This document shows positions 34,964 through 45,218 of a stretch of DNA of 64,000 bases, one piece after another. The notes under the pieces were generated by a model that worked only from the letters and a program-made list of their open reading frames with translations, did not search any database and had not been told where the DNA came from. Within the stretch, counting starts at the first letter, position 1, and every line of letters starts with the position of its first letter. Origin of the DNA: Helcococcus bovis (lineage in GTDB: Bacteria > Bacillota > Clostridia > Tissierellales > Peptoniphilaceae); NCBI RefSeq assembly GCF_046035435.1, contig NZ_JBFNFH010000005.1; one strand, written 5' to 3'. Made by a program: the position numbers and the translations under genes.

Positions 34964-35759
34964 TTATGTATTTATGCAAAGAGCATTTTTAGTTGGATTT
35001 TTCATTTCAATTATAATTCCTTTGATAGGAACAGTAGTTGTAAACAGAAAAACATCGACAATAGGGGACGCTTTATCACATACGACTCTAAGTGGACTTT
35101 TTTTAGGAATATTACTTGGATTTAATCCTATAATAGGGGGAATAGTTATAAGTGTTTTAGCAGCATTTTCAATAGAGGCACTTAGAAATAAATTCCCTAA
35201 AAATGGAGATATGGCAACAGCAATTATAATGAGTTTTGGTATTGGTTTAGCTTCTATATTATCAGATTTTATAGTTGCTGCACAAAATTTTGAATCTTTT
35301 TTATTTGGTTCAATAATTGCGATAACTATTTCTGACATTATAATTATATTTTCGGTTTCAATTATTGTAATTGGAGTATTTATTTATACTTATTATGGTT
35401 TAATGTTTATTTCTGTTGATCCAACTAGCGCTAGATTATCAGGTGTTAAAGTTAAACAAAATAATTATTTATTTACATTGCTATTGGCAATTACAATTGC
35501 ACTTTCAGCAAGAATAGTTGGGATTTTAATTATCTCATCACTAATGGTTTTACCTGTTGCAACAGCTATGTTAATTGCTAAAAATTATAAGCAAACAGTT
35601 ATAATTTCAATTTTATTAGGCATGGTTTATTTCTTCTTAGGATTAACTGGTGCTTTTTATTTAAAATTTAAACCAGGTGGATCTATAATTATGACTTCTG
35701 TTATTGGACTAGTTTTAATTATAATTTACAAATATTTAATAACTAAAAATGATGCTTAG
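34956..35759 (+). CDS. Zinc/manganese ABC transporter permease
   Basis: This 267-residue ABC-3 family permease has about eight membrane segments. Family motifs include VVNRKTSTIGDALSHTTLSG near the N-terminus and the ISVDPTSARLSGVK loop that contacts the ATPase. It is the last gene of the importer operon and ends just before a degenerate gene on the other strand. Length is typical for ZnuB. Confidence 0.93.
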   Translation: MFSYVFMQRAFLVGFFISIIIPLIGTVVVNRKTSTIGDALSHTTLSGLFLGILLGFNPIIGGIVISVLAAFSIEALRNKFPKNGDMATAIIMSFGIGLASILSDFIVAAQNFESFLFGSIIAITISDIIIIFSVSIIVIGVFIYTYYGLMFISVDPTSARLSGVKVKQNNYLFTLLLAITIALSARIVGILIISSLMVLPVATAMLIAKNYKQTVIISILLGMVYFFLGLTGAFYLKFKPGGSIIMTSVIGLVLIIIYKYLITKNDA

Positions 35760-35789
35760 AATTTAATGGTTCTTTGTTAAATACCCATA

Positions 35790-36311
35790 GAGCAAAAGTA
35801 GTGAAGGTGAATTTTATGCACCAACACTATTTATTGTAGAGCCTAAATTTCCAAGTGATAAACTAGAAATAATTGATATAATAAATATACCAATTGAAGA
35901 TAATATTGTTGATTTTACTCTATTAATATTTTTATAATCTATTAAATATGAATTAGAAAACCCATTGAATAGATAAGTTACATAGTATTTTAGTGCCCCC
36001 ACAAACTACAATATAATACCCTAGTATAATATAAGATGTTAGTATTTACATGATACCATTTTTATTTGGATATATTTGTTTAAAGCTATTTTTTGCATCT
36101 TTTTGTCCTTTTCTTCCCATTGCGATTTCAGAAATCATTAGTGGCATTTCAATTAAAAATATCATAAATAAATAAAAAATTAAAAATGCTCCACTAACTG
36201 ATTTTCCAGCAACATAAGAAAATCTCCATATATTTCCTGCAACAACTTCTGATCCAGCAGTAGCTAAAATCATATCAATTGATGAATTGAATCCTTTTGT
36301 CTATTTTTCAT
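35790..36311 (-). pseudogene. Degenerate sodium:neurotransmitter-symporter (SNF) gene
   Basis: On the minus strand, a start at 36311 (MKNRQKD) shifts frame into FNSSIDMILATAGSEVVAG, then NIWRFSYVAG and MISEIAMGRKGQ, the N-terminal pattern of NSS transporters. That frame ends at 36046. A second open piece (36002-35814: SYLIDYKNINRVKSTILSS..., SLGNLGS) resembles a later cytoplasmic loop and helix of the same family. About 300 residues between them are missing. One frameshift plus an internal deletion means no functional product. Nothing else is seen in 35760-36530 except the nuclease promoter. Confidence 0.65.
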
Positions 36312-36469
36312 AATAACTTCTTTAAATGTACTTATATATATTATCAAATATGTTATGAAATTTAAATATAAAAATATATGCATATACATTGTAAATATAC
36401 AAAATATAATTGAAAAAAATGAATAAAATATGTATAAAACTTAGCTTAGGTTAATGTATAAAATTTTAT

Positions 36470-36498
36470 TTGTATGTGTTGATAATTACTGGTAGAAT
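36470..36498 (+). promoter_or_regulatory. Promoter of the large nuclease gene
   Basis: TTGTAT (36470-36475) and an extended -10 (TGG-TAGAAT, box at 36493-36498) are separated by 17 bases, about 33 bases before the start codon. Confidence 0.55.
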
Positions 36499-36530
36499 AT
36501 GATTGTAAAAAATATTTTGGGAGGACACCA

Positions 36531-39500
36531 ATGAAAAAAGAACTACAATTAAGGAGAAAATTTGCTGTTATATTGCTTATTTTCTCTTTTTTAGTGCAGA
36601 CAGCCGTTCCTATAGTAATTTACGCTAAAGAAGATAATAGTGTAATTTACAGTGTTGAGAAATTTAAGACAGATGTTAGAGATGGAGAAACAGTAAAAGT
36701 AAAAGGATATATAGGAGAACCTTGGAAAAAAACTAGAAGTAAAACTCGAAAGGTTACAAATTTTGAGTTAAGTGATAATTTAGAAAATCTCCATAAAACT
36801 GGTATTCCAGTTGAATATGATAGTACATTTGAAAAAAAATATTCAAATAGTTATGAAAATAATAAAGGTAAACTTGTAATTATTGAGGGGACTAAAAAAG
36901 GATATTTTAATACATTTGGATTAAAAAGTATAAAGTCCATTACTCCAGTAGAAACAGTTGATGAAAATTTAGATAATACATCACACGTTGATAAAGAAAA
37001 AATAAAAGAATCAACTAATAATGTAAAAAAAGAAAATGAAGAAGTTCTTGATGATAAAAATATTAAAGAGGAAAAAAATTTAGAAGATGAAAATATCTCT
37101 AAAGGTAAAGAAAATATTCAAGACATAGATAATTTAGACAACAGTATAAAAAGTAAAAAAACAAGTAAAGAAAAATCAAAAAATAAGAAAAAAACAGAAA
37201 GTAAGTTTAAAGATACATCTAAAACTAAAAAAGAAACTTTACAAGATAAAATTAAAAACTTAAAAGTTATAAGTATTTCAGATGCACTTAAAGAAGACTT
37301 AGGATATAGAATTACAACTAAAGGATATGTAATTTCAAGACCAGGTGCATTTGGATATCATAGTTTTGCAATTAGAGATGAAAATAATAAGGCTATTTTT
37401 GTGCAAAGTTATTTAAATTTAAATGTAAAATATGGAGATTATATTTATATTACAGGTTATATAAATAAAAATAATGATGTAATTCAGCTAGAAAATATTG
37501 AGCAAGTCTTAGTTGATAAGAATACTACTAGTGAAAATAAATTTATTTCAAATGAGTTAAAAATTAATGAAATTAATAATAATTATATATCTAATTTAAT
37601 AAATGTAAAAGATGCTGTTGTTTTAGATTCAAGGGATTTAGGTTTTGCATTTTTAATTAATATAAAGCAAGATGAAAATCAAGCTGCAATTCTTATAAAT
37701 AAAAATTCTAATATTAGTTTTAATAATATTTCTGATGGGTCAAAAATAAATGTTACAGGAATATTATCAAAATTTAATAACACATATCAAATAATGCCTT
37801 TTGAAGATGAACATTTAATGATAGATGGAAAAGAAGTATATAACTATGTAAAAGTAGGAGATATTCAGGGGGAAGGTTTAACATCTCCATTTGAAGGGAA
37901 AAAAGTAAAAGTTCAAAATGTTGTTGTTACAGCAATACATAATCAAAATAATTTTTATGTACAAGATATAGAAGATGATAAAAATGAAAAAACTTCTGAT
38001 GGTATTTTAATAAATGTAAAATCAAAAGATAAAGAAATTAAACCTGGTAAAGTTTTAGAATTAGAAGGATATGTTTCTGAAGAATTTGGAGATGGATATC
38101 AAGAAAAAAAATATACAGATTTAACAATAACAAAAATAAATGTTACTGATTTTAAAATTAAAAAAATAGAATCTAAATTACCAGAACCTATTATTATTAC
38201 TCAAGATTTATTAAATTCTATTTCAGAAAAAACAAAGAATAAAAAGTCATATGAAGATTATATAAATTTTTGGGAATCCAAAGAAAGCATGCTTGTAAAT
38301 ATAAAAGATGCTAAAACTTTAGGACCGATGAATAAAGGGGAAATATTTGTAAGTCTTGATAAAAGTGCAACTAGATATAATAAAATGCACGGTATAAATC
38401 TTACAGAATATGGTAATCCAGATATTATAGGATTATATGTGAAATTAAATAGTGTTGATAAAAAGGATAATTATGGAAATATAAAGGTAAATTCTGGAGA
38501 TTACATTTCTGATTATACTGGTCCATTAACTTATGCTTATGGAGCATATAAAATATACGTACCATTAGATAATAGGGACAAACTAAGTAATGTTATAAAA
38601 AATAATAATCTAAATAGAGAAGTTACGCATATAGAATCAAAGAATGATTTACTAACAATTGCATCATATAATATACAAAACTTTGCACCAAAAAGTGGAA
38701 ATACATCTCATGACAAAGTTGAAAAAATAGTAAATTCAATAAAAGATAATCTTAAAAATCCAGATATTATCTCACTTGTTGAGATGCAAGATGATAGTGG
38801 TAAATCAGATGATGCTGTAGTAAGTGCAAAGGAAAATGCCGAAGAATTAATAAAAGAAATAAAAAAAGTAAGCAATATAGTATATGAGTATAAAGATTTA
38901 GAGCCTTCAAATAATATGGATGGTGGAGAAAAAGGCTCAAATATTAGAGTTGGATTTTTATATAATCCAAATAGAGTAACTTTTGACAACATTGAAAAAA
39001 TAGGTGAATCGAATTTTGAGTTTGAAGATGTAAGAAAATCATTAGCAGCTAATTTCACTTTTAATGGTAAAAAAGTATTGGTTATTGCAAACCATTTAAA
39101 TTCAAAGAGGGGAGATGAACCTCAATTTGGTAAAAATCAGCCACCAGTAAATGGTTCAGAACCAAAGAGAGAAAAATTAGCTCAAATAATATACAAATAT
39201 GTTGTTGATAAAAAAATAATCGATCCAAAATTAAATGTTGTATTAACAGGCGATTTTAATGATTTTGAATTTTCAAATACATTAAAAATATTAGAAGGAA
39301 GTATTTTAACAAACTTAGTTAAAAATTATGATGTAGGTGATAGATTTTCATATTTCCATAATGGAAATAGTCAAACGCTAGATCATATTTTAGTTTCAAA
39401 TAAATTGGTAAATGATGCAAAATTTGATATGGTCCATATAAACTCTATGTTTATGGAAGAAAGTGGAAGAGCATCAGATCATGACCCGGTTATTGTTCAA

Positions 39501-42431
39501 TTAAAATTAAATGATAATGTTGAAAATGTAAATGAATACAACATTCCAAAGGATAGTGATGAAATAACTGCTATAAAAAAATTATTTAGTTCAGAATTAG
39601 ATAAAATATATAAAATAGAAGGTACAGTAATCTCTAAATCTGGAATATTTGGTAAAAATGGATTTTATATACAAGATGATGAAGGTTATGGAATTTATGT
39701 AAATAATGAATATAGAATAAATCTATTGCCTGGAGATAAAGTAATATTAAAGGGAACTCTTGATAATTATTTTGGATTATTGGAATTAAAAAATGTAAAT
39801 ATTTTTGATAAAATTAAATCTGAAAAAATTAATCCTAAAGTAGTAAACATTGAAAATATTTCAGAAGAAAATCCATACACTCTTGTTAAACTTGAAAATT
39901 TATTAGTTAGATATATAGAAGAATCCAATTCTTATGGATCATCTAGATTTTTAGCTTTTGATGAAAATAATAATTCTATTAAAATTAATTATGATAATAG
40001 AGTTGGCGAAAAATATTCTGAATTAATAAAAAGGCTAAAAGAAGGATATAAAGTAAATATAACAGGAGTTTTAAGCTATAAAAATGGAATAGCAGAGTTG
40101 TTACCTGTTGATAAGGAAAATATACAAATTATATCCAATAATGTTAAACTGAATGATTATTATAAAATCGGGAAAGTGCAAGGTTTATCACACAAATCTA
40201 ATTTAGAACAAAGGTATGTAAAATTAAAAGATGTTGTAGTAACATTTATTGATAGTGAAAACTCATTTTATATTCAAGATATAAATCCGGATGGAAATGA
40301 TAAAACATCAGATGGTATTTACGTAAATTATAGAAATCATAAATTAAATGTTGGAGATAAAATAGAACTTGAAGGAAGAGTAAGAGAAATATTTGGAGAT
40401 GGATATGGTTCAAAATATAAAAGTGATTTATCCATAACTCAAATTAATGCTTTAAAAACAACAAAAATTTCAGAAAATAATGATTTTAATATTTATGAAA
40501 TTGATAAAGATAGTATACCTTCAAAATATATAGATAATGATAGATTTATGAAATTTGATCCAAAAGAGGATTCGATAGATTTTTGGGAATCTAAAGAAGG
40601 AATGATTGTTAAGTTAAATCAAGCTAAAGTTGTTGGTCCGCAATTATCTAAACAAATATATTTACTACCACACAACACTGATGAAACATTAAATAAATTA
40701 GGTGGTTACAACTTAAACGAAAGAAATAATCCAAATATTATTGGTGTATTAACAGATAAAGAAATTAAAGTAAAAGCAGGAGATGAAATATCAAATTATA
40801 TTACTGGACCTGTAACATATAATTTTGGAGATTATAAAATATACGTTCCTTCTCAAGAAATTAAAATCAAAGAAGGTATTAAAGTTTATGATAAAACCGA
40901 TATTGTAAAGGAAGATAATTCTTTAAATATTGCAACATATAATGTTGAAAACTTTACAGCACTAGATAATGGTGACGGAAGTACATCGGAAGATAAAGTG
41001 CAAAAAATAGCAAATTCTATCATAAATGATTTAAATGCACCAGATATCATAACTTTATTAGAAGTTCAAGATGATGATGGTCCAAAAAATGAAGGAAATG
41101 TTTCTGCTAAAAAGAGTGGTAAGAGATTGACGGATGCAATATCAAAAATTAAAAATGATCTTAAATATGAATATGTTGATGTAGATCCTGAAAATAATAA
41201 AGATGGCGGACAACCAGGTGGAAATATACGTATTGGTTTAATCTATAATCCTGATAGAGTTCAATTTGAAAATGTAGAATTAATTGGAAAAAATAATCCA
41301 TTATTTAATGGTGTTAGAAAATCACTAGTTGCAAATTTTATTTTTAAGAATGAAAAAATTATGGTAGTTGCAAATCATTTGAATTCTAAAATTGGAGATG
41401 ATGCATTATTTGGATCAAAGCAACCACCATTATTTAAAACGGAAATTAAAAGAGTGAAATTAGCACAAGTAATAAATAACTATATATCTGAAAAATTAAA
41501 AGATAATCCAGAATTAAAAGTTGTTGTTACAGGAGATTTTAACGATTATGAAAATTCTAAGACATTAAAAACTATTGCGGGAGATGATTTAATAAATTTA
41601 GTTGATTCACATCCAAATGATGATAGATTTTCATTCTTCTTTAGAGGAGTAAGTCAAACTTTGGATCATATATTAGTTTCAAAAAATATTAAAAATAATA
41701 TTAAATTTGATATGATACACATAAATTCATTATTTATGGAAGAACATGGAAGAGCATCTGATCATGATCCTGTAATGGTTAAAATTTTATTTATGAACAA
41801 ATCAACTGAAGAAATTAATCAAAATAATACAGATAATTCAAATCATGAAAATGATAAAGTTGATATGTCTAATAAAAATCAGTCTACAAAAGTTGAAGAC
41901 AACAATTTAGAAGATGGTTTAAGAAATAAAGATGTTGATACTAGTTCTAATGACAGTTCTATAGAAGAAAATCTAGACATTATTGAAAAAAATATTTCTG
42001 TAATCGAAAATATGGATACTAGTGAAAAAAATGTTTCTGTAATCGAAAATATAGATACTATTGAAAAAAATATTTCTGTAATCGAAAATAAGGATATTAG
42101 TGAAAAAAATGTTTCTGTAATTGAAAATAAGGATAATAGGGATAATAATGCTTATATAATAAAAAATCAAGATTTAAATAAGGATGAAAATTTGTCTAAA
42201 AAAACTGAAAATTTAGATAATTCAGAAAAAAAATATAAAAAAGATGATAAATTATCAGAAAAAGATGATGTGAAATCTAATGAAAAATTTGATTTAAAAG
42301 GTAAAAATAATAATAAAGTAGAAAATATAAATAAAACAAATATATTAATTTATGCATTAATACCAACATTAATAATTTCTGTGCTTATAATATCTTTAAT
42401 AATAAAAAAAGAATTAAATAAAAATAATTAA
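36531..42431 (+). CDS. Giant exported nuclease with duplicated OB-fold/EEP units
   Basis: This 1966-residue surface protein has a signal peptide (cleavage near Ala32) and a Lys/Glu-rich linker to about residue 240. Two homologous units follow. Each has two OB-fold-like domains (for example residues 265-325 and 1035-1090), a WESKE domain, and an endonuclease/exonuclease/phosphatase (EEP) domain at about 708-990 and 1464-1753. Both EEP domains keep SYNIQNF/TYNVENF, the NxHLNSK motif, TGDFND and the GRASDHDPV terminus, so both look catalytic. The tail contains 13-residue repeats, a polar stretch and one C-terminal membrane helix with KKELNKNN; there is no LPxTG. It is probably an extracellular DNase, like the ExeM/YhcR families. 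Ribosome site is GGGAGGA. Confidence 0.85.
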   Translation: MKKELQLRRKFAVILLIFSFLVQTAVPIVIYAKEDNSVIYSVEKFKTDVRDGETVKVKGYIGEPWKKTRSKTRKVTNFELSDNLENLHKTGIPVEYDSTFEKKYSNSYENNKGKLVIIEGTKKGYFNTFGLKSIKSITPVETVDENLDNTSHVDKEKIKESTNNVKKENEEVLDDKNIKEEKNLEDENISKGKENIQDIDNLDNSIKSKKTSKEKSKNKKKTESKFKDTSKTKKETLQDKIKNLKVISISDALKEDLGYRITTKGYVISRPGAFGYHSFAIRDENNKAIFVQSYLNLNVKYGDYIYITGYINKNNDVIQLENIEQVLVDKNTTSENKFISNELKINEINNNYISNLINVKDAVVLDSRDLGFAFLINIKQDENQAAILINKNSNISFNNISDGSKINVTGILSKFNNTYQIMPFEDEHLMIDGKEVYNYVKVGDIQGEGLTSPFEGKKVKVQNVVVTAIHNQNNFYVQDIEDDKNEKTSDGILINVKSKDKEIKPGKVLELEGYVSEEFGDGYQEKKYTDLTITKINVTDFKIKKIESKLPEPIIITQDLLNSISEKTKNKKSYEDYINFWESKESMLVNIKDAKTLGPMNKGEIFVSLDKSATRYNKMHGINLTEYGNPDIIGLYVKLNSVDKKDNYGNIKVNSGDYISDYTGPLTYAYGAYKIYVPLDNRDKLSNVIKNNNLNREVTHIESKNDLLTIASYNIQNFAPKSGNTSHDKVEKIVNSIKDNLKNPDIISLVEMQDDSGKSDDAVVSAKENAEELIKEIKKVSNIVYEYKDLEPSNNMDGGEKGSNIRVGFLYNPNRVTFDNIEKIGESNFEFEDVRKSLAANFTFNGKKVLVIANHLNSKRGDEPQFGKNQPPVNGSEPKREKLAQIIYKYVVDKKIIDPKLNVVLTGDFNDFEFSNTLKILEGSILTNLVKNYDVGDRFSYFHNGNSQTLDHILVSNKLVNDAKFDMVHINSMFMEESGRASDHDPVIVQLKLNDNVENVNEYNIPKDSDEITAIKKLFSSELDKIYKIEGTVISKSGIFGKNGFYIQDDEGYGIYVNNEYRINLLPGDKVILKGTLDNYFGLLELKNVNIFDKIKSEKINPKVVNIENISEENPYTLVKLENLLVRYIEESNSYGSSRFLAFDENNNSIKINYDNRVGEKYSELIKRLKEGYKVNITGVLSYKNGIAELLPVDKENIQIISNNVKLNDYYKIGKVQGLSHKSNLEQRYVKLKDVVVTFIDSENSFYIQDINPDGNDKTSDGIYVNYRNHKLNVGDKIELEGRVREIFGDGYGSKYKSDLSITQINALKTTKISENNDFNIYEIDKDSIPSKYIDNDRFMKFDPKEDSIDFWESKEGMIVKLNQAKVVGPQLSKQIYLLPHNTDETLNKLGGYNLNERNNPNIIGVLTDKEIKVKAGDEISNYITGPVTYNFGDYKIYVPSQEIKIKEGIKVYDKTDIVKEDNSLNIATYNVENFTALDNGDGSTSEDKVQKIANSIINDLNAPDIITLLEVQDDDGPKNEGNVSAKKSGKRLTDAISKIKNDLKYEYVDVDPENNKDGGQPGGNIRIGLIYNPDRVQFENVELIGKNNPLFNGVRKSLVANFIFKNEKIMVVANHLNSKIGDDALFGSKQPPLFKTEIKRVKLAQVINNYISEKLKDNPELKVVVTGDFNDYENSKTLKTIAGDDLINLVDSHPNDDRFSFFFRGVSQTLDHILVSKNIKNNIKFDMIHINSLFMEEHGRASDHDPVMVKILFMNKSTEEINQNNTDNSNHENDKVDMSNKNQSTKVEDNNLEDGLRNKDVDTSSNDSSIEENLDIIEKNISVIENMDTSEKNVSVIENIDTIEKNISVIENKDISEKNVSVIENKDNRDNNAYIIKNQDLNKDENLSKKTENLDNSEKKYKKDDKLSEKDDVKSNEKFDLKGKNNNKVENINKTNILIYALIPTLIISVLIISLIIKKELNKNN
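41985..42140 (+). repeat. Four tandem 39-bp coding repeats in nuclease tail
   Basis: Four consecutive 39-base units (starting 41985, 42024, 42063, 42102) encode EKNxSVIENxDxx. Position 4 alternates Ile/Val/Ile/Val, so a 78-bp pair was probably duplicated again. The repeats form a spacer between the second nuclease domain and the membrane anchor and may vary in number between strains. Confidence 0.9.
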
Positions 42432-42439
42432 AATTAAAA

Positions 42440-42487
42440 AGGATGAAGCATATCATAAAAGTTTATATGCTTCATCCTTACTTTTTA
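42440..42487. terminator. Bidirectional terminator between nuclease gene and rqcH
   Basis: A 15-bp perfect stem (aaggatgaagcatat / atatgcttcatcctt) with an 11-base loop is followed by ACTTTTTATT. It serves the convergent genes on both sides. Confidence 0.85.
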
Positions 42488-44209
42488 TTAAAATTCCATA
42501 TCATCTTCTAAGTCAATTCTAATTGTCTTAAAATCAGTATAATATACCATTCCAGGTTTTGAACCTTTTGCTTTATTTACATTTTTTTTTAATGTATAAT
42601 CTACATCAATGTATCTATCATTACCATTTTTAGAATATTTTGCTGCTAAAAATGCAGCTTGAATGATTTCATCTTCAGTAATTTTTTGATTATTTTTTAG
42701 TATTACATGAGAACCTGGTAAATCTTTTATGTGGAAGAAATAATCGTCAGGATTGGCTACCCTTAAAGTTAAATACTCATTTTGTTTATTATTTTTCCCA
42801 ACATAAATTATATTGTTATTTTTAGTGATAAATTTATGAGGTTCAGATGCTTTTTGTAATTTTTCTTTGTGTTTGGATTTTTGTTTTTTAATATAGCCTT
42901 CTTGATACATTTCTTCTCTAATTTCAATGATTTCTTCAATTGTTTCAGCATTCTTTAATTGATTATTTAGATTTATTAAATATTGTATATCTTGTTTTAA
43001 TTTTGGTATAGATTCGTTTAATAAATTGAAACTTTTATGAAGTTTCTTTGAAATTTTATATTTTAATTCTATATTTTCCCACGCAGTTTTTGTTGGATTT
43101 AAATCTATACTTAGTTTTGTATTATCATAGAAATTATCTACTAAAATATAAGTTTGTCCTTTTTTGATATTATATGCTGCACTAGATAATAAGTCACCTT
43201 CAATTCTGTATCTTTCATACTCTTTTGATTTTTCATAATCAGATCTTAAATTAGTAAGCTTATTTTCTGATTTAGTAAGAATATGTTCAACTATTTTGGA
43301 TAAGTTACTTTTTGCTTGATTTAATGAGTTGTCATTTACATTTTCTTTATAATATAAATCTAAAGCTTCACTGATATTATCGAAAGACTTAGAATTATCG
43401 CCTTTATGAGTTAAATTCATGCAATAAAAATCGTCTATTTTTTCTTTATCATAGAATATGAATGGTTTAAAATTATTTTCTAAAATATCAGTTTTTATTT
43501 TAATAAACTCATTATTTAATTTTTCTTTCTCTTCATCACTTAGTGAATTAAAAGCTCTATTTGACTCAATATTTGATTTATATGAAATCTCTTCCGCTAT
43601 CTGTGGACCAAATCCTGTAAAAGTTGTATAGAACATTTTTTTGATAGAATATTTTTCAGGTATATTCAGATTGATTAAATTTTTTCTATTATTTGTGATA
43701 TCAATTTTATTATCTTTCAGTCTTATAAATTTAGTGCCAGGATATACAGCTCTAACACTACTCATTTCGTGAGAAATTCTTTTAATTGATTCAATTACTT
43801 TATACTCATCATTAGTTAAAACTATGTTGGAATATTTTCCCATTATATCCACTAATAATTTTTTATTTGCATTAAATCCTAATTCATCCTTACTTATAAA
43901 AGAAAATTCGATACTTCTATCCAGGTCGATTTGATTAATTTCCTCAATTATAGAACTTTGTAAATGCTTTCTAAGTATCATGCTAAATTGAGGTGCTTTC
44001 GTTGGATTTTTATATTCTTGGTTTGTTAAATGTATCCTTGCATTTTGTGGATTTGAAGATATTAAAAGTTTATAATTTTCTTTATTGTTATATATATTAA
44101 TTATTATTAGATAATCATTTATTTGGTATATTTTTTGTACTCTTCCACCTATTAATTTTTCATTAAATTCTTTTGTTAATGCTTTAATTGTAATTCCATC
44201 TGTTGCCAT
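42488..44209 (-). CDS. rqcH: Rqc2-family ribosome quality-control protein RqcH
   Basis: This 573-residue NFACT protein rescues stalled 50S subunits by recruiting tRNA-Ala and adding alanine tails. It has an NFACT-N domain with the Asp97-Arg98 pair (QIDLDRSIEF) needed for tailing in B. subtilis RqcH, a long coiled coil (about 290-430), and the NFACT-R domain with DYFFHIKDLPGSHVILK. Such proteins were earlier annotated as fibronectin-binding. The ribosome site is AAGGAGT on the minus strand. It is the only minus-strand gene in the surrounding 20 kb of intact genes. Confidence 0.93.
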   Translation of the reverse strand: MATDGITIKALTKEFNEKLIGGRVQKIYQINDYLIIINIYNNKENYKLLISSNPQNARIHLTNQEYKNPTKAPQFSMILRKHLQSSIIEEINQIDLDRSIEFSFISKDELGFNANKKLLVDIMGKYSNIVLTNDEYKVIESIKRISHEMSSVRAVYPGTKFIRLKDNKIDITNNRKNLINLNIPEKYSIKKMFYTTFTGFGPQIAEEISYKSNIESNRAFNSLSDEEKEKLNNEFIKIKTDILENNFKPFIFYDKEKIDDFYCMNLTHKGDNSKSFDNISEALDLYYKENVNDNSLNQAKSNLSKIVEHILTKSENKLTNLRSDYEKSKEYERYRIEGDLLSSAAYNIKKGQTYILVDNFYDNTKLSIDLNPTKTAWENIELKYKISKKLHKSFNLLNESIPKLKQDIQYLINLNNQLKNAETIEEIIEIREEMYQEGYIKKQKSKHKEKLQKASEPHKFITKNNNIIYVGKNNKQNEYLTLRVANPDDYFFHIKDLPGSHVILKNNQKITEDEIIQAAFLAAKYSKNGNDRYIDVDYTLKKNVNKAKGSKPGMVYYTDFKTIRIDLEDDMEF

Positions 44210-44262
44210 AGTTACTCCTTAAAAAAATTATATCATAAATGTTAAAAAAATTTAACATTACT

Positions 44263-44291
44263 TTGACATTTAAAATAAATAAGAATATCAT
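44263..44291 (+). promoter_or_regulatory. Promoter of yicC-gmk operon
   Basis: Perfect TTGACA (44263-44268) and TATCAT (44286-44291) are separated by 17 bases, about 25 bases before yicC. Confidence 0.7.
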
Positions 44292-44317
44292 TAATATTAT
44301 GGGAAGGAAGGTGTAAT

Positions 44318-45205
44318 ATGATTAAATCTATGACTGGTTTTGGAAAAAGTCATTTTCAAGATGAAAATATTAATTTTAATATTGAAATAAAAACTGTTAA
44401 TAGTCGTTATTTAGATATAAATATAAAAATGCCAAATCAGTTAAATTTTCTTGAAGATAAAATTAAAACTATTATAAAAAGCTATGTAAATAGAGGCAGA
44501 GTTGATGTTTTTATAAAGTCTGATTCTAGAAATATTGGAAAGAGCAATATTGTAGTTGATTTGGATAGTGCGAAAAAAATGTATGATAGTTTAAGATTAA
44601 TTTCGGATTATCTATCATTATCTAATGAAAAATCAGAACCTAATTTGTCAGAAATTCTTAAAAATGAAGATATTCTTACTTATGAATCTCAAGATTTAGA
44701 TGAAGAATACCTATTAAACATAGTCAAGGATACAATTGAAATTGCATTATCTGATGTTTTAAGAATGAGAACATTTGAGGGAGAAAATCTATATAAAGAT
44801 TTAAATTCTAATATTGAAAAGTTAAATGTTTATGTTGATGAAGTAAATAGAAATATTTCAGGAATAAAAGAAGAACTAAGAGTAAAAATTTATAAAAATA
44901 TTTCTGAAATACTTGAAAAAAATATAATTGATGAAGATAGGCTTGCAAATGAAATTGTATATTATGCTGATAAAGTTGATATAAATGAAGAAATTACAAG
45001 ATTATATTCACATATAGCTCACTTTAAGAAAATGTTAGAATCTTTTGATACTGTCGGAAAAAAATTGGATTTTATTACTCAAGAATTACTTAGAGAAACA
45101 AATACTATTGCATCAAAATCTTCTAAGATTGAAATAATAAATTTAGTAATAGAAATGAAAACTATTATTGAAAAAATTAAAGAACAAGTACAAAATATTG
45201 AATAG
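44318..45205 (+). CDS. YicC/YloC-family endoribonuclease
   Basis: This 295-residue protein has the family start MIKSMTGFGKS and the C-terminal EITRLYSHIAHF and REXNTIASKS motifs. YicC/YloC proteins are RNA-cleaving enzymes involved in RNA turnover. It is the first gene of a long run with gmk, rpoZ, coaBC, priA, def and fmt, a standard Firmicutes neighbourhood. The ribosome site is GGGAAGGAAGG. Confidence 0.92.
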   Translation: MIKSMTGFGKSHFQDENINFNIEIKTVNSRYLDINIKMPNQLNFLEDKIKTIIKSYVNRGRVDVFIKSDSRNIGKSNIVVDLDSAKKMYDSLRLISDYLSLSNEKSEPNLSEILKNEDILTYESQDLDEEYLLNIVKDTIEIALSDVLRMRTFEGENLYKDLNSNIEKLNVYVDEVNRNISGIKEELRVKIYKNISEILEKNIIDEDRLANEIVYYADKVDINEEITRLYSHIAHFKKMLESFDTVGKKLDFITQELLRETNTIASKSSKIEIINLVIEMKTIIEKIKEQVQNIE

Positions 45206-45218
45206 TTAAGGGGGAATT

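Noticed and set aside
41985..42140. Possible CRISPR array
   Set aside because: Units are directly adjacent with no spacers, are in frame and encode a protein repeat.
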